DNA from: Bacterioplanoides sp. SCSIO 12839
GTDB lineage: Bacteria > Pseudomonadota > Gammaproteobacteria > Pseudomonadales > Oceanobacteraceae
Assembly: GCF_024397975.1 (NCBI RefSeq)
Contig: NZ_CP073745.1
Location: 894,501 to 958,500 of the forward strand
DNA length: 64,000 bases
Direction: 5' to 3'
The notes beneath the pieces are model-generated. The model ran no database searches, was not told where the DNA came from, and saw nothing but the letters and a program-made list of their open reading frames with translations. Every line of letters begins with the position of its first letter. Position 1 is the first letter of the stretch. The translations under genes and the position numbers were made by a program. This document shows, piece by piece, positions 1 to 8,376 of this stretch.

Positions 1-879
1 CGCAACAGCGTAATGAATACCAAACTCAGCCAGTGCTACCACATCCATATAACCTTCAACGATGACAAAACGGGTCAGTTTCTGGCGGATCTTACGGGCT
101 TCATATAAGCCATATAGCTCACGGCCTTTCTGAAAAATCGGCGTTTCCGGCGAGTTAAGGTATTTCGGCTTTTCATCGCCGAGAACACGCCCACCAAAGG
201 CAATTACCCGGCCACGGGCATCACGAATCGGGAACATGATGCGATCACGGAAGCGGTCGTAGGTGCGATACTCTTTGCCTGGTTCGTCTTTTTCAATCGA
301 CATGCCACAGCTGATTAGCTGTTTGATGGTGTCTTTGTTGCTGCTTTGCTGGGGTGAAGCAGTCAGGTGTTTTTGCAGATTGTCCCAGCCGGGTGGGGCG
401 TAACCAATTTGAAAGAATTTGGCTGCCTTTCCTGACAGACCACGATTTTTCAGGTACTGAATGGCTTTGCCTTTTTGTTCGTGGCTGCGCAGCATCTGTT
501 CGAAGAAGTCGGCAGCTTTTGTCATCTGGTCAAATAATGGCTGATGTTGTTGCTCCTGGCGCGCTTCAAACGACACCTGCTCGCGCGGTACTTCCATATT
601 GGCGTCAGAAGCGAGTTTCTCGACGGCGTCTGGGAAGCTCAGGCCATCAAATTCCATCACAAATTTTAATGCACTACCTGAGGCGCCACAGCCGAAGCAG
701 TAATAAAACTGTTTGTCGGGGCTAACGGTAAAAGAAGGCGTGTTTTCGTTATGGAATGGGCAGCAGGCGGAGTAGTTCTTGCCCGTCTTCTTTAGTTTGA
801 CACGACTGTCCACCACGTCGATCACATCGACACGGGAAAGAAGGTCATCAATAAAGGATTGGGGTATACGGCCAGCCAT
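1..879 (-). CDS. dnaG: DNA primase DnaG (N-terminal 293 residues; continues beyond the window)
   Basis: Primase that makes RNA primers at the replication fork. The minus-strand frame is open from an ATG at 879 to the window edge. It begins MAGRIPQSFIDDLLSRVD and carries the CHC2 zinc finger with C40, H43, C61 and C64, followed by the start of the catalytic core. The coding region is cut by the window edge, not broken. It lies downstream of rpsU and yqeY in the macromolecular-synthesis order, with a terminator-like hairpin (920-949) in between, as between rpsU and dnaG in E. coli. Confidence 0.97.
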   Translation of the reverse strand, partial: MAGRIPQSFIDDLLSRVDVIDVVDSRVKLKKTGKNYSACCPFHNENTPSFTVSPDKQFYYCFGCGASGSALKFVMEFDGLSFPDAVEKLASDANMEVPREQVSFEARQEQQHQPLFDQMTKAADFFEQMLRSHEQKGKAIQYLKNRGLSGKAAKFFQIGYAPPGWDNLQKHLTASPQQSSNKDTIKQLISCGMSIEKDEPGKEYRTYDRFRDRIMFPIRDARGRVIAFGGRVLGDEKPKYLNSPETPIFQKGRELYGLYEARKIRQKLTRFVIVEGYMDVVALAEFGIHYAVA

Positions 880-917
880 GAACCTGAGAATAAAAAATAT
901 ATTGTGTTCGGACAAAC

Positions 918-950
918 AAAAACGCCATCAATTTTCATTGATGGCGTTTG
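918..950 (-). terminator. Rho-independent terminator between yqeY and dnaG
   Basis: Arms 920-932 and 937-949 form a perfect 13-bp stem with a 4-nt loop. Read on the minus strand it is followed by a T-rich run. It lies after the yqeY stop and before the dnaG start, so it probably ends most rpsU-yqeY transcripts and keeps primase expression low. Confidence 0.8.
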
Positions 951-986
951 TACAAAATGACATTGCAAGAATGCCTGTCGCTGGAA

Positions 987-1433
987 TCAGCCCAGTTGAG
1001 ACTTCACCAGTTGACTGATCTGGCCCATATCGGCGCGACCTTGCACTTGTGGTTTGAGGATGCCCATAACTTTGCCCATGTCCTGCATTCCTGCAGCACC
1101 GGACTGTGCAACGGCATCAGCCACCAGTTTGGCCAACTCTTCTTCGCTCAAGGCTTCTGGCAAAAACTCGCTGATTACGTCAATTTCGTATTGCTCGCCT
1201 TCTGCCAGCTCATCACGACCTGCTTCTTTATATTGAGCAATAGAGTCGCGACGTTGCTTGGTCATTTTGTCGAGGATCGTCAGAGCGCGAGCGTCATCCA
1301 CTTCGATACGCTCGTCCACTTCAACCTTTTTAAATTCTGCTGTAATCAGGCGTAACGCACCCAGACGTGGTTTGTCTTTGGCGCGCATTGCGTCCTTTAC
1401 AGCATCTTTAACGGTTGTAACTAGTGTGCTCAT
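987..1433 (-). CDS. YqeY/GatB-like domain protein
   Basis: 148-residue protein of the YqeY family (GatB_Yqey domain), related to the C-terminal tail of the tRNA amidotransferase subunit GatB. It is usually encoded beside rpsU and dnaG, and its role is poorly defined. The whole protein matches the family length and is helical and charged, with family-typical segments such as KTQRR-like KMTKQRRDSIAQYKEAGR and a C-terminal GxADMGQIS stretch. It starts 26 nt after the rpsU stop on the same strand, so the two are probably cotranscribed. Confidence 0.9.
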   Translation of the reverse strand: MSTLVTTVKDAVKDAMRAKDKPRLGALRLITAEFKKVEVDERIEVDDARALTILDKMTKQRRDSIAQYKEAGRDELAEGEQYEIDVISEFLPEALSEEELAKLVADAVAQSGAAGMQDMGKVMGILKPQVQGRADMGQISQLVKSQLG

Positions 1434-1459
1434 ATAAACCTCTAAGATTGATTCGCTGA

Positions 1460-1675
1460 TTAGTACAGGCGAGTCATCTTACGCTGTTCGCGCTGTACCT
1501 TTTTCAGGTGGCGCTTAACAGCTGCAGCCGCTTTACGCTTACGAACCCAGGTTGGCTTCTCATAGTGTTCGCGACGACGTACTTCAGACAGTACGCCTGC
1601 CTTTTCACAAGAACGCTTGAAACGACGCAGAGCAACGTCGAACGGCTCGTTTTCTTTAACTTTTACAGCTGGCAT
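1460..1675 (-). CDS. rpsU: 30S ribosomal protein S21
   Basis: Small-subunit ribosomal protein that helps mRNA binding during initiation. The 71-residue, strongly basic sequence begins [20 protein letters not shown] and ends with the conserved basic tail, full length for gammaproteobacterial S21. It is first in an rpsU-yqeY-dnaG order and divergent from tsaD, a widely conserved arrangement. Confidence 0.98.
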   Translation of the reverse strand: MPAVKVKENEPFDVALRRFKRSCEKAGVLSEVRRREHYEKPTWVRKRKAAAAVKRHLKKVQREQRKMTRLY

Positions 1676-1787
1676 CCAATCACCTACGTGTATTAATAAA
1701 TTCTGTTTTAGCGGGGGAAAACCACAGACCCCCAGTTAGAGGGCGGGCATTCTAATGCCTTTGATCGAGGAATGCAAAACCTCTGCA

Positions 1788-1816
1788 TGGATTTTAGTAC
1801 TTTGCGGCAGTATTAT
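1788..1816 (+). promoter_or_regulatory. Possible tsaD promoter
   Basis: A TATTAT hexamer at 1811-1816 lies 17 nt after a poor -35 (TGGATT, 1788-1793) in the rpsU-tsaD divergent gap. The -10 is good and the -35 weak; read by eye only. Confidence 0.3.
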
Positions 1817-1856
1817 TGCGCTCCTTTTAGAATTAACTGTGTATTTGAGGTTGTTT

Positions 1857-2903
1857 ATGCGCGTTCTGGGGCTTGAATCCTCCTGCGATGAAACCGGTAT
1901 TGCTTTGTACGACAGTGAGCGAGGCTTGCTGGCACACCGGGTTTATTCTCAGATCGCTGTTCACGCGGAATACGGCGGTGTGGTGCCTGAATTGGCATCG
2001 CGTGATCATATTCGTAAATCATTGCCTCTGATTCGTGAGGTGATGGCTGAAGCGAATCTGACGCTGAGCGATCTCGATGGTATTGCCTATACGCGAGGCC
2101 CGGGTTTGGTGGGTGCCTTACTGGTGGGCTCATGTCTGGGGCGTTCACTTGCCTGGGCGATGGATGTCCCTGCTGTGGGCGTTCATCATATGGAAGGGCA
2201 TTTGCTGGCTCCTATGTTGGAGGATAACCCGCCACCATTTCCTTTTATTGCCCTATTAGTATCTGGCGGTCATACCCAGCTGGTTCAGGTTGATGGCATT
2301 GGTGAATACAACTTATTAGGCGAGTCTCTGGATGATGCCGCTGGTGAAGCGTTCGATAAAGCGGCCAAAATGATGAACTTGCCTTACCCCGGTGGTCCGC
2401 AACTGAGTAGGCTGGCAGACTCCGGTGATGCGACACGGTTTAAATTTCCACGGCCAATGACGGATCGCCCGGGACTGGATTTCAGCTTCAGTGGTTTAAA
2501 GACGTTTACTCGTACCACCATTTTGACGCACGCGGAAGATGGTGTGTTGGCGGATCAGGATAAGGCCGATATTGCAGCGGGTTTCCAGGCGGCCGTTGTT
2601 GATACGCTATCAATTAAATGTAAGCGGGCAATGGAACAAACCGGTATTAAACGCTTGATTATTGCCGGTGGTGTGGGTGCCAATAAAAGTTTGCGCGCGA
2701 AATTGCAGCAGACCGCTGAAAAACTCGGTGGTGCTGTCTATTACCCTCGCCCCGAGTTATGCACCGATAATGGTGCCATGATTGCGTATGCCGGAACCCA
2801 GCGATTATTAGCGGGAGAGCGAGCTGATCTGGCGGTTTCGGCAGTGCCTCGCTGGCCCATGACAGAGTTGGCGGCTGTTCAATATACCGCTCGGGCTGAG
2901 TAG
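1857..2903 (+). CDS. tsaD: tRNA N6-threonylcarbamoyladenosine transferase TsaD
   Basis: Transfers the threonylcarbamoyl group to A37 of ANN-decoding tRNAs, working with TsaB and TsaE. From the ATG at 1857 the protein is 348 residues, opens [14 protein letters not shown] and has the metal-binding HMEGH motif at H111 and H115, the same positions as in E. coli. Further ATP/metal motifs ([21 protein letters not shown]) are intact. The frame is open upstream, but the 1857 start is preceded by GAGG and matches the family N-terminus. It is followed closely by folB and folK. Confidence 0.97.
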   Translation: MRVLGLESSCDETGIALYDSERGLLAHRVYSQIAVHAEYGGVVPELASRDHIRKSLPLIREVMAEANLTLSDLDGIAYTRGPGLVGALLVGSCLGRSLAWAMDVPAVGVHHMEGHLLAPMLEDNPPPFPFIALLVSGGHTQLVQVDGIGEYNLLGESLDDAAGEAFDKAAKMMNLPYPGGPQLSRLADSGDATRFKFPRPMTDRPGLDFSFSGLKTFTRTTILTHAEDGVLADQDKADIAAGFQAAVVDTLSIKCKRAMEQTGIKRLIIAGGVGANKSLRAKLQQTAEKLGGAVYYPRPELCTDNGAMIAYAGTQRLLAGERADLAVSAVPRWPMTELAAVQYTARAE

Positions 2904-2912
2904 GAACATATA

Positions 2913-3281
2913 ATGGATAAAGTCTTTATTAACGGCCTGAAAGTGGATGCTGTGATTGGTGTTTACGATTGGGAAAAGCAGGTACGCCAGCCGCTGGTAT
3001 TTGATCTAGAGATGGCCTGGGATATTCGTGTGGCCGCAGCAACCGATGATCTGATGCATGCGTTAAACTATCAGGCAGTATCAGAATTTGTTGAACAGTT
3101 TGTCCGTGAACAGCACTTTCAATTATTAGAGTCATTAATTGAGCGTTTGGCGGATGCCTTGCGTAAAGAATTTGGTATGCCATGGATTGGTATCAGAGTT
3201 GAAAAGCCCGCTGTCGTTCCACAAGCACGAGTGGTGGGGTTGTATATTGAGCGCGGTGATATTGCACAGGGCGGGCATTAA
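2913..3281 (+). CDS. folB: Dihydroneopterin aldolase FolB
   Basis: Folate pathway enzyme converting 7,8-dihydroneopterin to 6-hydroxymethyl-7,8-dihydropterin and glycolaldehyde. It has 122 residues, full family length, beginning MDKVFINGLKVDAVIGVYDW, with the conserved glutamate in the IGVYDWE segment and the LNYQAV motif. It lies 9 nt after tsaD, and its TAA shares an A with the folK ATG, so the two folate genes are translationally coupled. Confidence 0.95.
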   Translation: MDKVFINGLKVDAVIGVYDWEKQVRQPLVFDLEMAWDIRVAAATDDLMHALNYQAVSEFVEQFVREQHFQLLESLIERLADALRKEFGMPWIGIRVEKPAVVPQARVVGLYIERGDIAQGGH

Positions 3282-3775
3282 TGGCTCGGGTATTTTTGGG
3301 GCTGGGCTCTAACCTGAATGCACAGGAAAATCTGACGGCGGGTATTCAGCGGCTGGGAAACGACTTTGCTGTAATCAATGAATCGCCTTGGTATCGTTCT
3401 CCAGCGTTGGGCTTTGACGGCCCTGAATTTATTAACCTGGTATTAGAGATTCGGGTAGACGATGGACTTTCACCAGAAGCCTTGTCACAACAGTTAAAGA
3501 AAATCGAAATGGATTTTGGCCGTGCTGCAAACGCGGTGAAATATTCCTCCCGTCATTTGGATATTGATATTTTATTGTTTGATCAATTAGTGGGTGAATT
3601 TTCTACAGGCAATGGCACTTTTACGCTGCCACGCGAAGATATCTGGAGATATGCATTTGTATTAACGCCGCTGTTGGATATTGCCCCTGATTTGATTTGC
3701 CCGAAATATCAAAAGTCATTAAGTGAATTTAAGGAAAATATTCAGAACCAATCTTTGGCTTTAGTAGAAAATTAA
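3281..3775 (+). CDS. folK: 2-amino-4-hydroxy-6-hydroxymethyldihydropteridine pyrophosphokinase FolK
   Basis: Uses ATP to pyrophosphorylate 6-hydroxymethyl-7,8-dihydropterin, the step after FolB. The 164 residues start MARVFLGLGSNLNAQENL and contain the HPPK signature around RHLDIDILLFD, where the aspartates bind Mg-ATP, and a PRED segment. The start overlaps the folB stop by one base. It converges on cca, with the structured repeat at 3806-3912 between them. Confidence 0.95.
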   Translation: MARVFLGLGSNLNAQENLTAGIQRLGNDFAVINESPWYRSPALGFDGPEFINLVLEIRVDDGLSPEALSQQLKKIEMDFGRAANAVKYSSRHLDIDILLFDQLVGEFSTGNGTFTLPREDIWRYAFVLTPLLDIAPDLICPKYQKSLSEFKENIQNQSLALVEN

Positions 3776-3805
3776 CGGCGATAAGCGTGTTTTTAAGCAG
3801 TGAAA

Positions 3806-3912
3806 AATCAAGTCGGATATATTTTCAATAGCAGCAACAGGATGTTGCAACCGCCCGGCAGGCACAGGGATGTGCCTTCGGGGCGGCGGCTGAAAATATA
3901 TCCGGCTTGATT
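3806..3912. repeat. Structured palindromic repeat element, copy 1
   Basis: Outer arms 3806-3827 and 3891-3912 pair at 21 of 22 positions, the mismatch being a possible G-U. Inside are hairpin A, GCAAC-AGGAT-GTTGC (3834-3848), and hairpin B, with GGCACA-GGGA-TGTGCC (3861-3876) enclosed by CCGCCC (3851-3856) and GGGCGG (3881-3886). The predicted shape is a three-way junction. It fills the gap between convergent folK and cca and may also end transcription from both sides. A second copy lies inverted at 48571-48679. Confidence 0.8.
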
Positions 3913-3913
3913 G

Positions 3914-5152
3914 TTATGATAACGACACCTTCCACGCTTTTAATTTTTCCGTCCGCGCTTTTTGTAATCCTTCGCGGATCTCTGGCCCAGCTAAGCCTTG
4001 AGCCATCATATCTTTAGCCGTAACGGATAACGCGACTTGTAGTGCTTCACGCATATAATCTGCTTGTGGATAATCACAGTTTTCGAAACCAGTCCGGCCA
4101 TGGGAATCGGCAATACTCACCAATAGAAATTGCTCAAACCGTTCTGGTTTACGCCAGGCGTCTACCCGATCAAACACTTTTAATAATGTTTCTGGTTTTA
4201 ATTCCAGCGCGCGGTGCACATGGGTATGAAACTCACTGCAGATTAATGCCAGCTCTAGTGCATCTTTTGGAGCTTTGAGCTTTTTACATAAGGCTTTGAT
4301 CGGTATTAATCCTTTGGTTTCGTGGCCAAAGTGGCGTGGCAGGTTAGCTTTGTCTGACAGCGCTTTGCCCAGGTCGTGGGTGAGTGCTGCCCAGCGAGTA
4401 GTAATGCTTGTTGATAGTGGCACCGAGGCCTGTAGTGACATGAGTGCGTGGATGCCGCAATCAATTTCCGGGTGGTATTGCTCAGGCTGAGGAATACCAA
4501 ATAAATCATCAATTTCTTTAAACCAGATTTTCAGAGTACCACAATCACGCAATACCTGAAAATAAATGTGTGGGTTGCTCTCGGTTAATGCCCGTTGTGT
4601 TTCCTGCCATACCCGTTCAGCCACCAAATGATCCAGCTCGCCATCGTTAACCATGGTTTGCATCAGTGCCATAGTTTCTTCGGCAATGGTAAAACCGGGC
4701 TGACCATTGATAGTGGCAAACCGTGCTGCAAAGCGGGCAACGCGTAATACCCGTAACGGATCTTCGCTAAAAGCTGGCGAGACATGACGCAACACCCGGT
4801 TGGTTAAATCCTGCTGGCCATTATATGGATCAATAATATTGCCATGTTCGTCCTGAGCCATGGCATTAATGGTTAAATCACGGCGTAATAAATCTTCTTC
4901 CAGCGTAATATCTGGACTGAAACGGCAATCAAAGCCCTGATAGCCCTGGCCGGATTTCCGTTCCGTGCGAGCCAATGCATATTCTTCGTGAGTCTGAGGA
5001 TGCAAAAAGACCGGAAAGTCGGCACCAACCTGTTGATAACCCTGTTGTAGCAATTCTTCTGGCGTTGCACCAACCACTACCCAGTCTTTGTCTTTGACCG
5101 GGATATTTAATAATGCATCGCGTACCGCGCCACCAACCAGATAAGTGTTCAT
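3914..5152 (-). CDS. cca: CCA-adding tRNA nucleotidyltransferase
   Basis: Adds or repairs the 3'-terminal CCA of tRNAs without a nucleic acid template. The 412 residues have the class II nucleotidyltransferase head: GGAVRD at residues 7-12, metal-binding D21 and D23 in the KDKDW segment, and [12 protein letters not shown]-terminal HD phosphohydrolase domain (THDLGK) follows, as in E. coli Cca. It is transcribed after the TraF-like gene but separated from it by the terminator at 5168-5220. Confidence 0.96.
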   Translation of the reverse strand: MNTYLVGGAVRDALLNIPVKDKDWVVVGATPEELLQQGYQQVGADFPVFLHPQTHEEYALARTERKSGQGYQGFDCRFSPDITLEEDLLRRDLTINAMAQDEHGNIIDPYNGQQDLTNRVLRHVSPAFSEDPLRVLRVARFAARFATINGQPGFTIAEETMALMQTMVNDGELDHLVAERVWQETQRALTESNPHIYFQVLRDCGTLKIWFKEIDDLFGIPQPEQYHPEIDCGIHALMSLQASVPLSTSITTRWAALTHDLGKALSDKANLPRHFGHETKGLIPIKALCKKLKAPKDALELALICSEFHTHVHRALELKPETLLKVFDRVDAWRKPERFEQFLLVSIADSHGRTGFENCDYPQADYMREALQVALSVTAKDMMAQGLAGPEIREGLQKARTEKLKAWKVSLS

Positions 5153-5167
5153 AAAATCAAAGTCCCA

Positions 5168-5220
5168 ATAAAAAAGCCCTGAACTACGATTCGCTCAAAA
5201 CTATCGTAATTCAGGGCTTT
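5168..5220 (-). terminator. Rho-independent terminator of the TraF-like gene
   Basis: Arms 5173-5190 and 5203-5220 pair at 17 of 18 positions. On the minus strand the stem is followed by a T-rich tract. It sits between the TraF-like stop and the cca start. Confidence 0.85.
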
Positions 5221-5280
5221 AGTGTAACGCGCTTTGTGGTTAAGCGGGTACTGTATAAACTGTAGGCTTTGTAGTGGGTA

Positions 5281-6933
5281 TCAGAAGTAGAAACCCAGCT
5301 CCATTGCTACACCAGCTTCTTTTTCAACATCGTTTGGATTCGCCATGGCAGCCAGGTCAAGGTGTACGCCAAATGGTGAGAAACCTAAACCAACAGAAAC
5401 CATATCAGCATCTGAAGCGCTCATATTGGTGCGGTAACCTGTACGGAACTGAATGGTGTCCCATAAATCAAATTCAGCACCCACAGCGGCGTATTGTGTT
5501 GGGTTTTCAAATGCTACCGGATCGTTTTCCATCAGATCCAGATCAAAAGCCAATGCCACCCAGTCGTTCTGGTAAGCTAAGCCTGCACGGAATTGTGCAT
5601 CCAGTGCTACTTTACCGCCGCGAATGGTCACTTCCTGGAAGCCCGGAACTAACTGATCATCTTCACCAACTGCCACAACGGCGTCCTGATAATCAAACTC
5701 AGCGCTGTTCAGGTTTTTGGCAACAATACCGGCTGTCCACTGGTTGGCATCACCGAAGCGGTAAGATGCACCAATGTCCAGGTTGAAGTGGCTGTAATCT
5801 TCTTGTGAATCCTCAATATCTTCACTGTCGATTTCGTCTTCGTTATCAACTTCAGAAACGTAGTGGAAAGTAGAGATTTTTTGCAGTTTTGGCGTGATAC
5901 CAATAGCGATTTGTTCACCAGCGATGGTGAACTCACGCGAAAAAGATAAGGCGACTTCTGACACTGCAACAGCGACGACTTCAACACGAGAATCCAGATT
6001 AGGGTTGCTGGCTTCATCGGTTAGTTCACCACCATCAAAAATACGGGTACCGTTGTCGGCGACATAACTAAAGTCACTTGCACTATCGACCTTTCCTTCG
6101 ATATCGGCTGCTTCCAGTTGATCAGCCAGAGTTTGAACTCTATCAGTATCGTTCGCTTCTGCATTAGCCGCGGTTAGTGCGTTGTCAAAGGCACTGGTTA
6201 CTTCCTGAGCTTCACCAATATAGGCCTGGGCACCTGGCACATATGAGCCTAATAAATCCAGGTCCGTATCTGAGAAAATAGCGCGGCCTGAGAATGTGGC
6301 CGTAGCATTCACACTTAAAGCGGCAGCAAACTTTTTACTTGGAATCGCTAATGCGGTTCCCACTCCGAATCGGCCACTTAAGGGATCGCCGGAAATGGCT
6401 CTTAAAGACTCGGTTAAATTATCTGAAACGTTGTCGACATCACTTAAGCTTTCACGAACATCTTCCAGTGCTTCTTTCAGGTCAGAGTTACGGCTTTCGA
6501 TATTGGACAGACGCGATGACGCTGAAGTCGCATTGTTTTCAATGTTGGCCAGAGCCGCATCAAAGTTATTAATCGCTTGTTCCAGTGCTTCAACACGGTT
6601 TTCAAAACTTGGGCCGCCATCGATACCATCTTCGATGATTCTCTCTAATTCTGGCAATAAATCGTCGGCAATATCGGACGCAGTTGTAACTGTCTCTTCT
6701 TCATCGCGCAGGTTAACGCCCAGCTGTGGAAAAATCAGCGCAAAGTCATCGTCTTCATGTGCTTGTGACAGTAATGACGGGTTATAAGCTGGAGCGTGAG
6801 CGCGCTGAGCACTGGCAACACCGGTATTACCCATTGCTAAGCCGCGAGCATCCATGGGTAAAAACGGAGCAGCCAAGGCCGACTGAGCACTGATTGCAGC
6901 GATGGAAGCTGCCAGAAGAGAGCGTTTAATCAT
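5281..6933 (-). CDS. TraF-like outer-membrane beta-barrel protein with coiled-coil insert
   Basis: Exported protein of about 550 residues resembling the TraF_2 family, often labelled conjugal transfer protein TraF although many members are chromosomal and of unknown role. A signal peptide ends near SALAAP, followed by RGLAMGNTGVASA and YNPSLLS segments like those of FadL/TraF barrels. Residues about 90-180 form a heptad-rich region predicted to be coiled coil. The C-terminal half has alternating beta strands and ends GFYF with a terminal aromatic, as in outer-membrane barrels. A GTG at 6939 is possible, but AGGA lies 9 nt from the ATG at 6933. No conjugation genes are nearby. Confidence 0.75.
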   Translation of the reverse strand: MIKRSLLAASIAAISAQSALAAPFLPMDARGLAMGNTGVASAQRAHAPAYNPSLLSQAHEDDDFALIFPQLGVNLRDEEETVTTASDIADDLLPELERIIEDGIDGGPSFENRVEALEQAINNFDAALANIENNATSASSRLSNIESRNSDLKEALEDVRESLSDVDNVSDNLTESLRAISGDPLSGRFGVGTALAIPSKKFAAALSVNATATFSGRAIFSDTDLDLLGSYVPGAQAYIGEAQEVTSAFDNALTAANAEANDTDRVQTLADQLEAADIEGKVDSASDFSYVADNGTRIFDGGELTDEASNPNLDSRVEVVAVAVSEVALSFSREFTIAGEQIAIGITPKLQKISTFHYVSEVDNEDEIDSEDIEDSQEDYSHFNLDIGASYRFGDANQWTAGIVAKNLNSAEFDYQDAVVAVGEDDQLVPGFQEVTIRGGKVALDAQFRAGLAYQNDWVALAFDLDLMENDPVAFENPTQYAAVGAEFDLWDTIQFRTGYRTNMSASDADMVSVGLGFSPFGVHLDLAAMANPNDVEKEAGVAMELGFYF

Positions 6934-7155
6934 GATCACAGTTCCTGAATGTTAATCCTGAATATTTAGGCGTATCGCAAATGGCAGATGCCGATCATCT
7001 TAGGCATCACACATTTATCGTAATAGTGGCGTTAATCATAGCCATAAAAATCCAACCTTGCATGAAAAAGCAATGAACTTTATGCTGATCTCGTTGTCAT
7101 TCAGCCTTGTTAATCGGGCAATGTCGTAATGTTCATTATTCAGGAATCAATCACC

Positions 7156-7269
7156 ATGCTGGCTACATCGATGATGCGTTCAGTAATTTTGTGCGTTGCC
7201 CTAGCGGCAAAACGCGCCTTGTGGTGTGCCTGTGCGGTATTTCTATGTGATGTGCGACCTGATTACTGA
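7156..7269 (+). CDS. Possible leader peptide (37 residues) upstream of the EamA transporter
   Basis: Short ORF beginning MLATSMMRSVILCVALAA and ending DVRPDY, with an AGGA 10 nt before the ATG. An in-frame ATG at 7129 would extend it by 9 residues. It contains a Trp-Cys-Ala-Cys run (codons 7222-7233) and another Cys at 7246. Its last codons overlap a segment that can pair with the 5' arm of the terminator just downstream, the geometry of an attenuation leader. No homologue is recognised; the regulatory role is inferred. Confidence 0.45.
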   Translation: MLATSMMRSVILCVALAAKRALWCACAVFLCDVRPDY

Positions 7270-7315
7270 TAACAACTTATGTAATAAAAAAGGGTCGCAT
7301 ATGCGGCCTTTTTTA
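7253..7315 (+). promoter_or_regulatory. Putative antiterminator/terminator (attenuator) before the EamA transporter gene
   Basis: A terminator-like hairpin at 7286-7315 has stem GGTCGC/GCGGCC around an ATAT loop, preceded by A6 and followed by T6. Bases 7253-7259 (TGCGACC) are complementary to 7293-7299 (GGTCGCA), so pairing between them would disrupt the terminator. The first segment lies in the last codons of the leader ORF. The terminator is well supported; the switch is inference. Confidence 0.5.
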
Positions 7316-7331
7316 TTGCCTGGCCGCAGAC

Positions 7332-7356
7332 CCTCCTAATCATTTATTAAAGGAGG
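7332..7356 (+). promoter_or_regulatory. Hairpin that can hide the transporter Shine-Dalgarno
   Basis: CCTCCT at 7332-7337 is the exact complement of the strong Shine-Dalgarno AGGAGG at 7351-7356, which sits 7 nt before the ATG at 7364. A 6-bp stem with a 13-nt loop would block ribosome access, suggesting translational control. Such short pairing can occur by chance. Confidence 0.4.
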
Positions 7357-7363
7357 ATTTGGC

Positions 7364-8269
7364 ATGGTTATGATACTTGCCTATTTAACGGTCATTCTTA
7401 TCTGGTCGGGTACACCGCTGGCCATTCAACTCAGCCAGCAGGGGTTAGACTTTTATACCGCGCTGGTGCTGCGTATGTGGCTGGCTGCCTTGTTATCGTT
7501 GCCGGTACTGTGGTTGTTACGACAGCCTTTAGCGTTACATAAAGCGGCGTTAATGAGTTATCTGGCAGGTTCTGTGGGTGTTTATGGCGCCATGTTATCT
7601 GTGTACTGGGGATCGTTGTTTATACCCTCAGGATTAATTTCTGTGATGTATGGTTTATCGCCGATGTTGTCGGGGGCAATCGCTTATTTTTGGTTAAAAG
7701 AACGTGAATTAACACCGGTAAGATTGATGGCTTTATTGCTGGCATTGGCTGGGCTGGCGCTGGTGGTCAGTGCCCGCACTGCTATTGATGGCGATGCCTG
7801 GCGTGGCATTGTGGGTACATTGTTGTCGGTATTCTTTTTTGCCTGGAGTGCTGTGTGGGTGAAAAAAACCAATGCTGGTCTGCACCCGATGGTTCAGACC
7901 AGCGGAACATTATGGTTTTCATCTTTGTTGTATCTGATCACTTTGCCGATATTTGGTATTCATATTCCGGATGATTGGTCATTAACTAGCCAACTTGGGT
8001 TAAGTTATCTGGTTGTGTTGGGCTCGATCGTTGGGTTTATGTTGTATTTTTATATTCTCAAATACCTTTCTGCGGCACGAGTCACCCTGATTACGCTGAT
8101 TTCCCCGGTTCTGGCATTAACCTGGGGAAATTTGCTCAACGATGAAAGCTTCCAGTTAGTGGCACTTAAAGGCGCGGCTTTGTTACTGGTGGGGCTGGGG
8201 TTGTATCAATGGAATCCATCATTCCATCGCGTTTTTAAAAAGACTCTGAAGCGGAAAATTCTCAACTAA
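7364..8269 (+). CDS. EamA/DMT-family inner-membrane transporter
   Basis: 301 residues with about ten hydrophobic segments arranged as two similar EamA halves, the drug/metabolite transporter fold; some relatives export amino acids or metabolites. The N-terminal half includes WSGTPLAIQLS in helix 1 and a Pro/Gly-rich SPMLSGAIAYFWLKE segment typical of the family. The substrate cannot be read from sequence. A near-perfect Shine-Dalgarno precedes the start, and an attenuator-like leader lies upstream, so expression is probably regulated. Confidence 0.9.
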   Translation: MVMILAYLTVILIWSGTPLAIQLSQQGLDFYTALVLRMWLAALLSLPVLWLLRQPLALHKAALMSYLAGSVGVYGAMLSVYWGSLFIPSGLISVMYGLSPMLSGAIAYFWLKERELTPVRLMALLLALAGLALVVSARTAIDGDAWRGIVGTLLSVFFFAWSAVWVKKTNAGLHPMVQTSGTLWFSSLLYLITLPIFGIHIPDDWSLTSQLGLSYLVVLGSIVGFMLYFYILKYLSAARVTLITLISPVLALTWGNLLNDESFQLVALKGAALLLVGLGLYQWNPSFHRVFKKTLKRKILN

Positions 8270-8376
8270 ACTGGTTAACCAATTTATTTGTTAAATATCT
8301 GCTCATGGGTGCCGATAACTCCGTTAAGGCGCTGTTTCAGGCATCGATGAGCAGATCAGGTTTTAGGAGAATGAGT

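Noticed and set aside
1-879. dnaG as a truncated pseudogene
   Set aside because: The reading frame is intact and simply runs past the window edge.
5281-6933. TraF annotation as evidence for an integrative conjugative element
   Set aside because: No integrase, relaxase, mating-pair genes or attachment-site repeats nearby; chromosomal TraF-like barrels are common.
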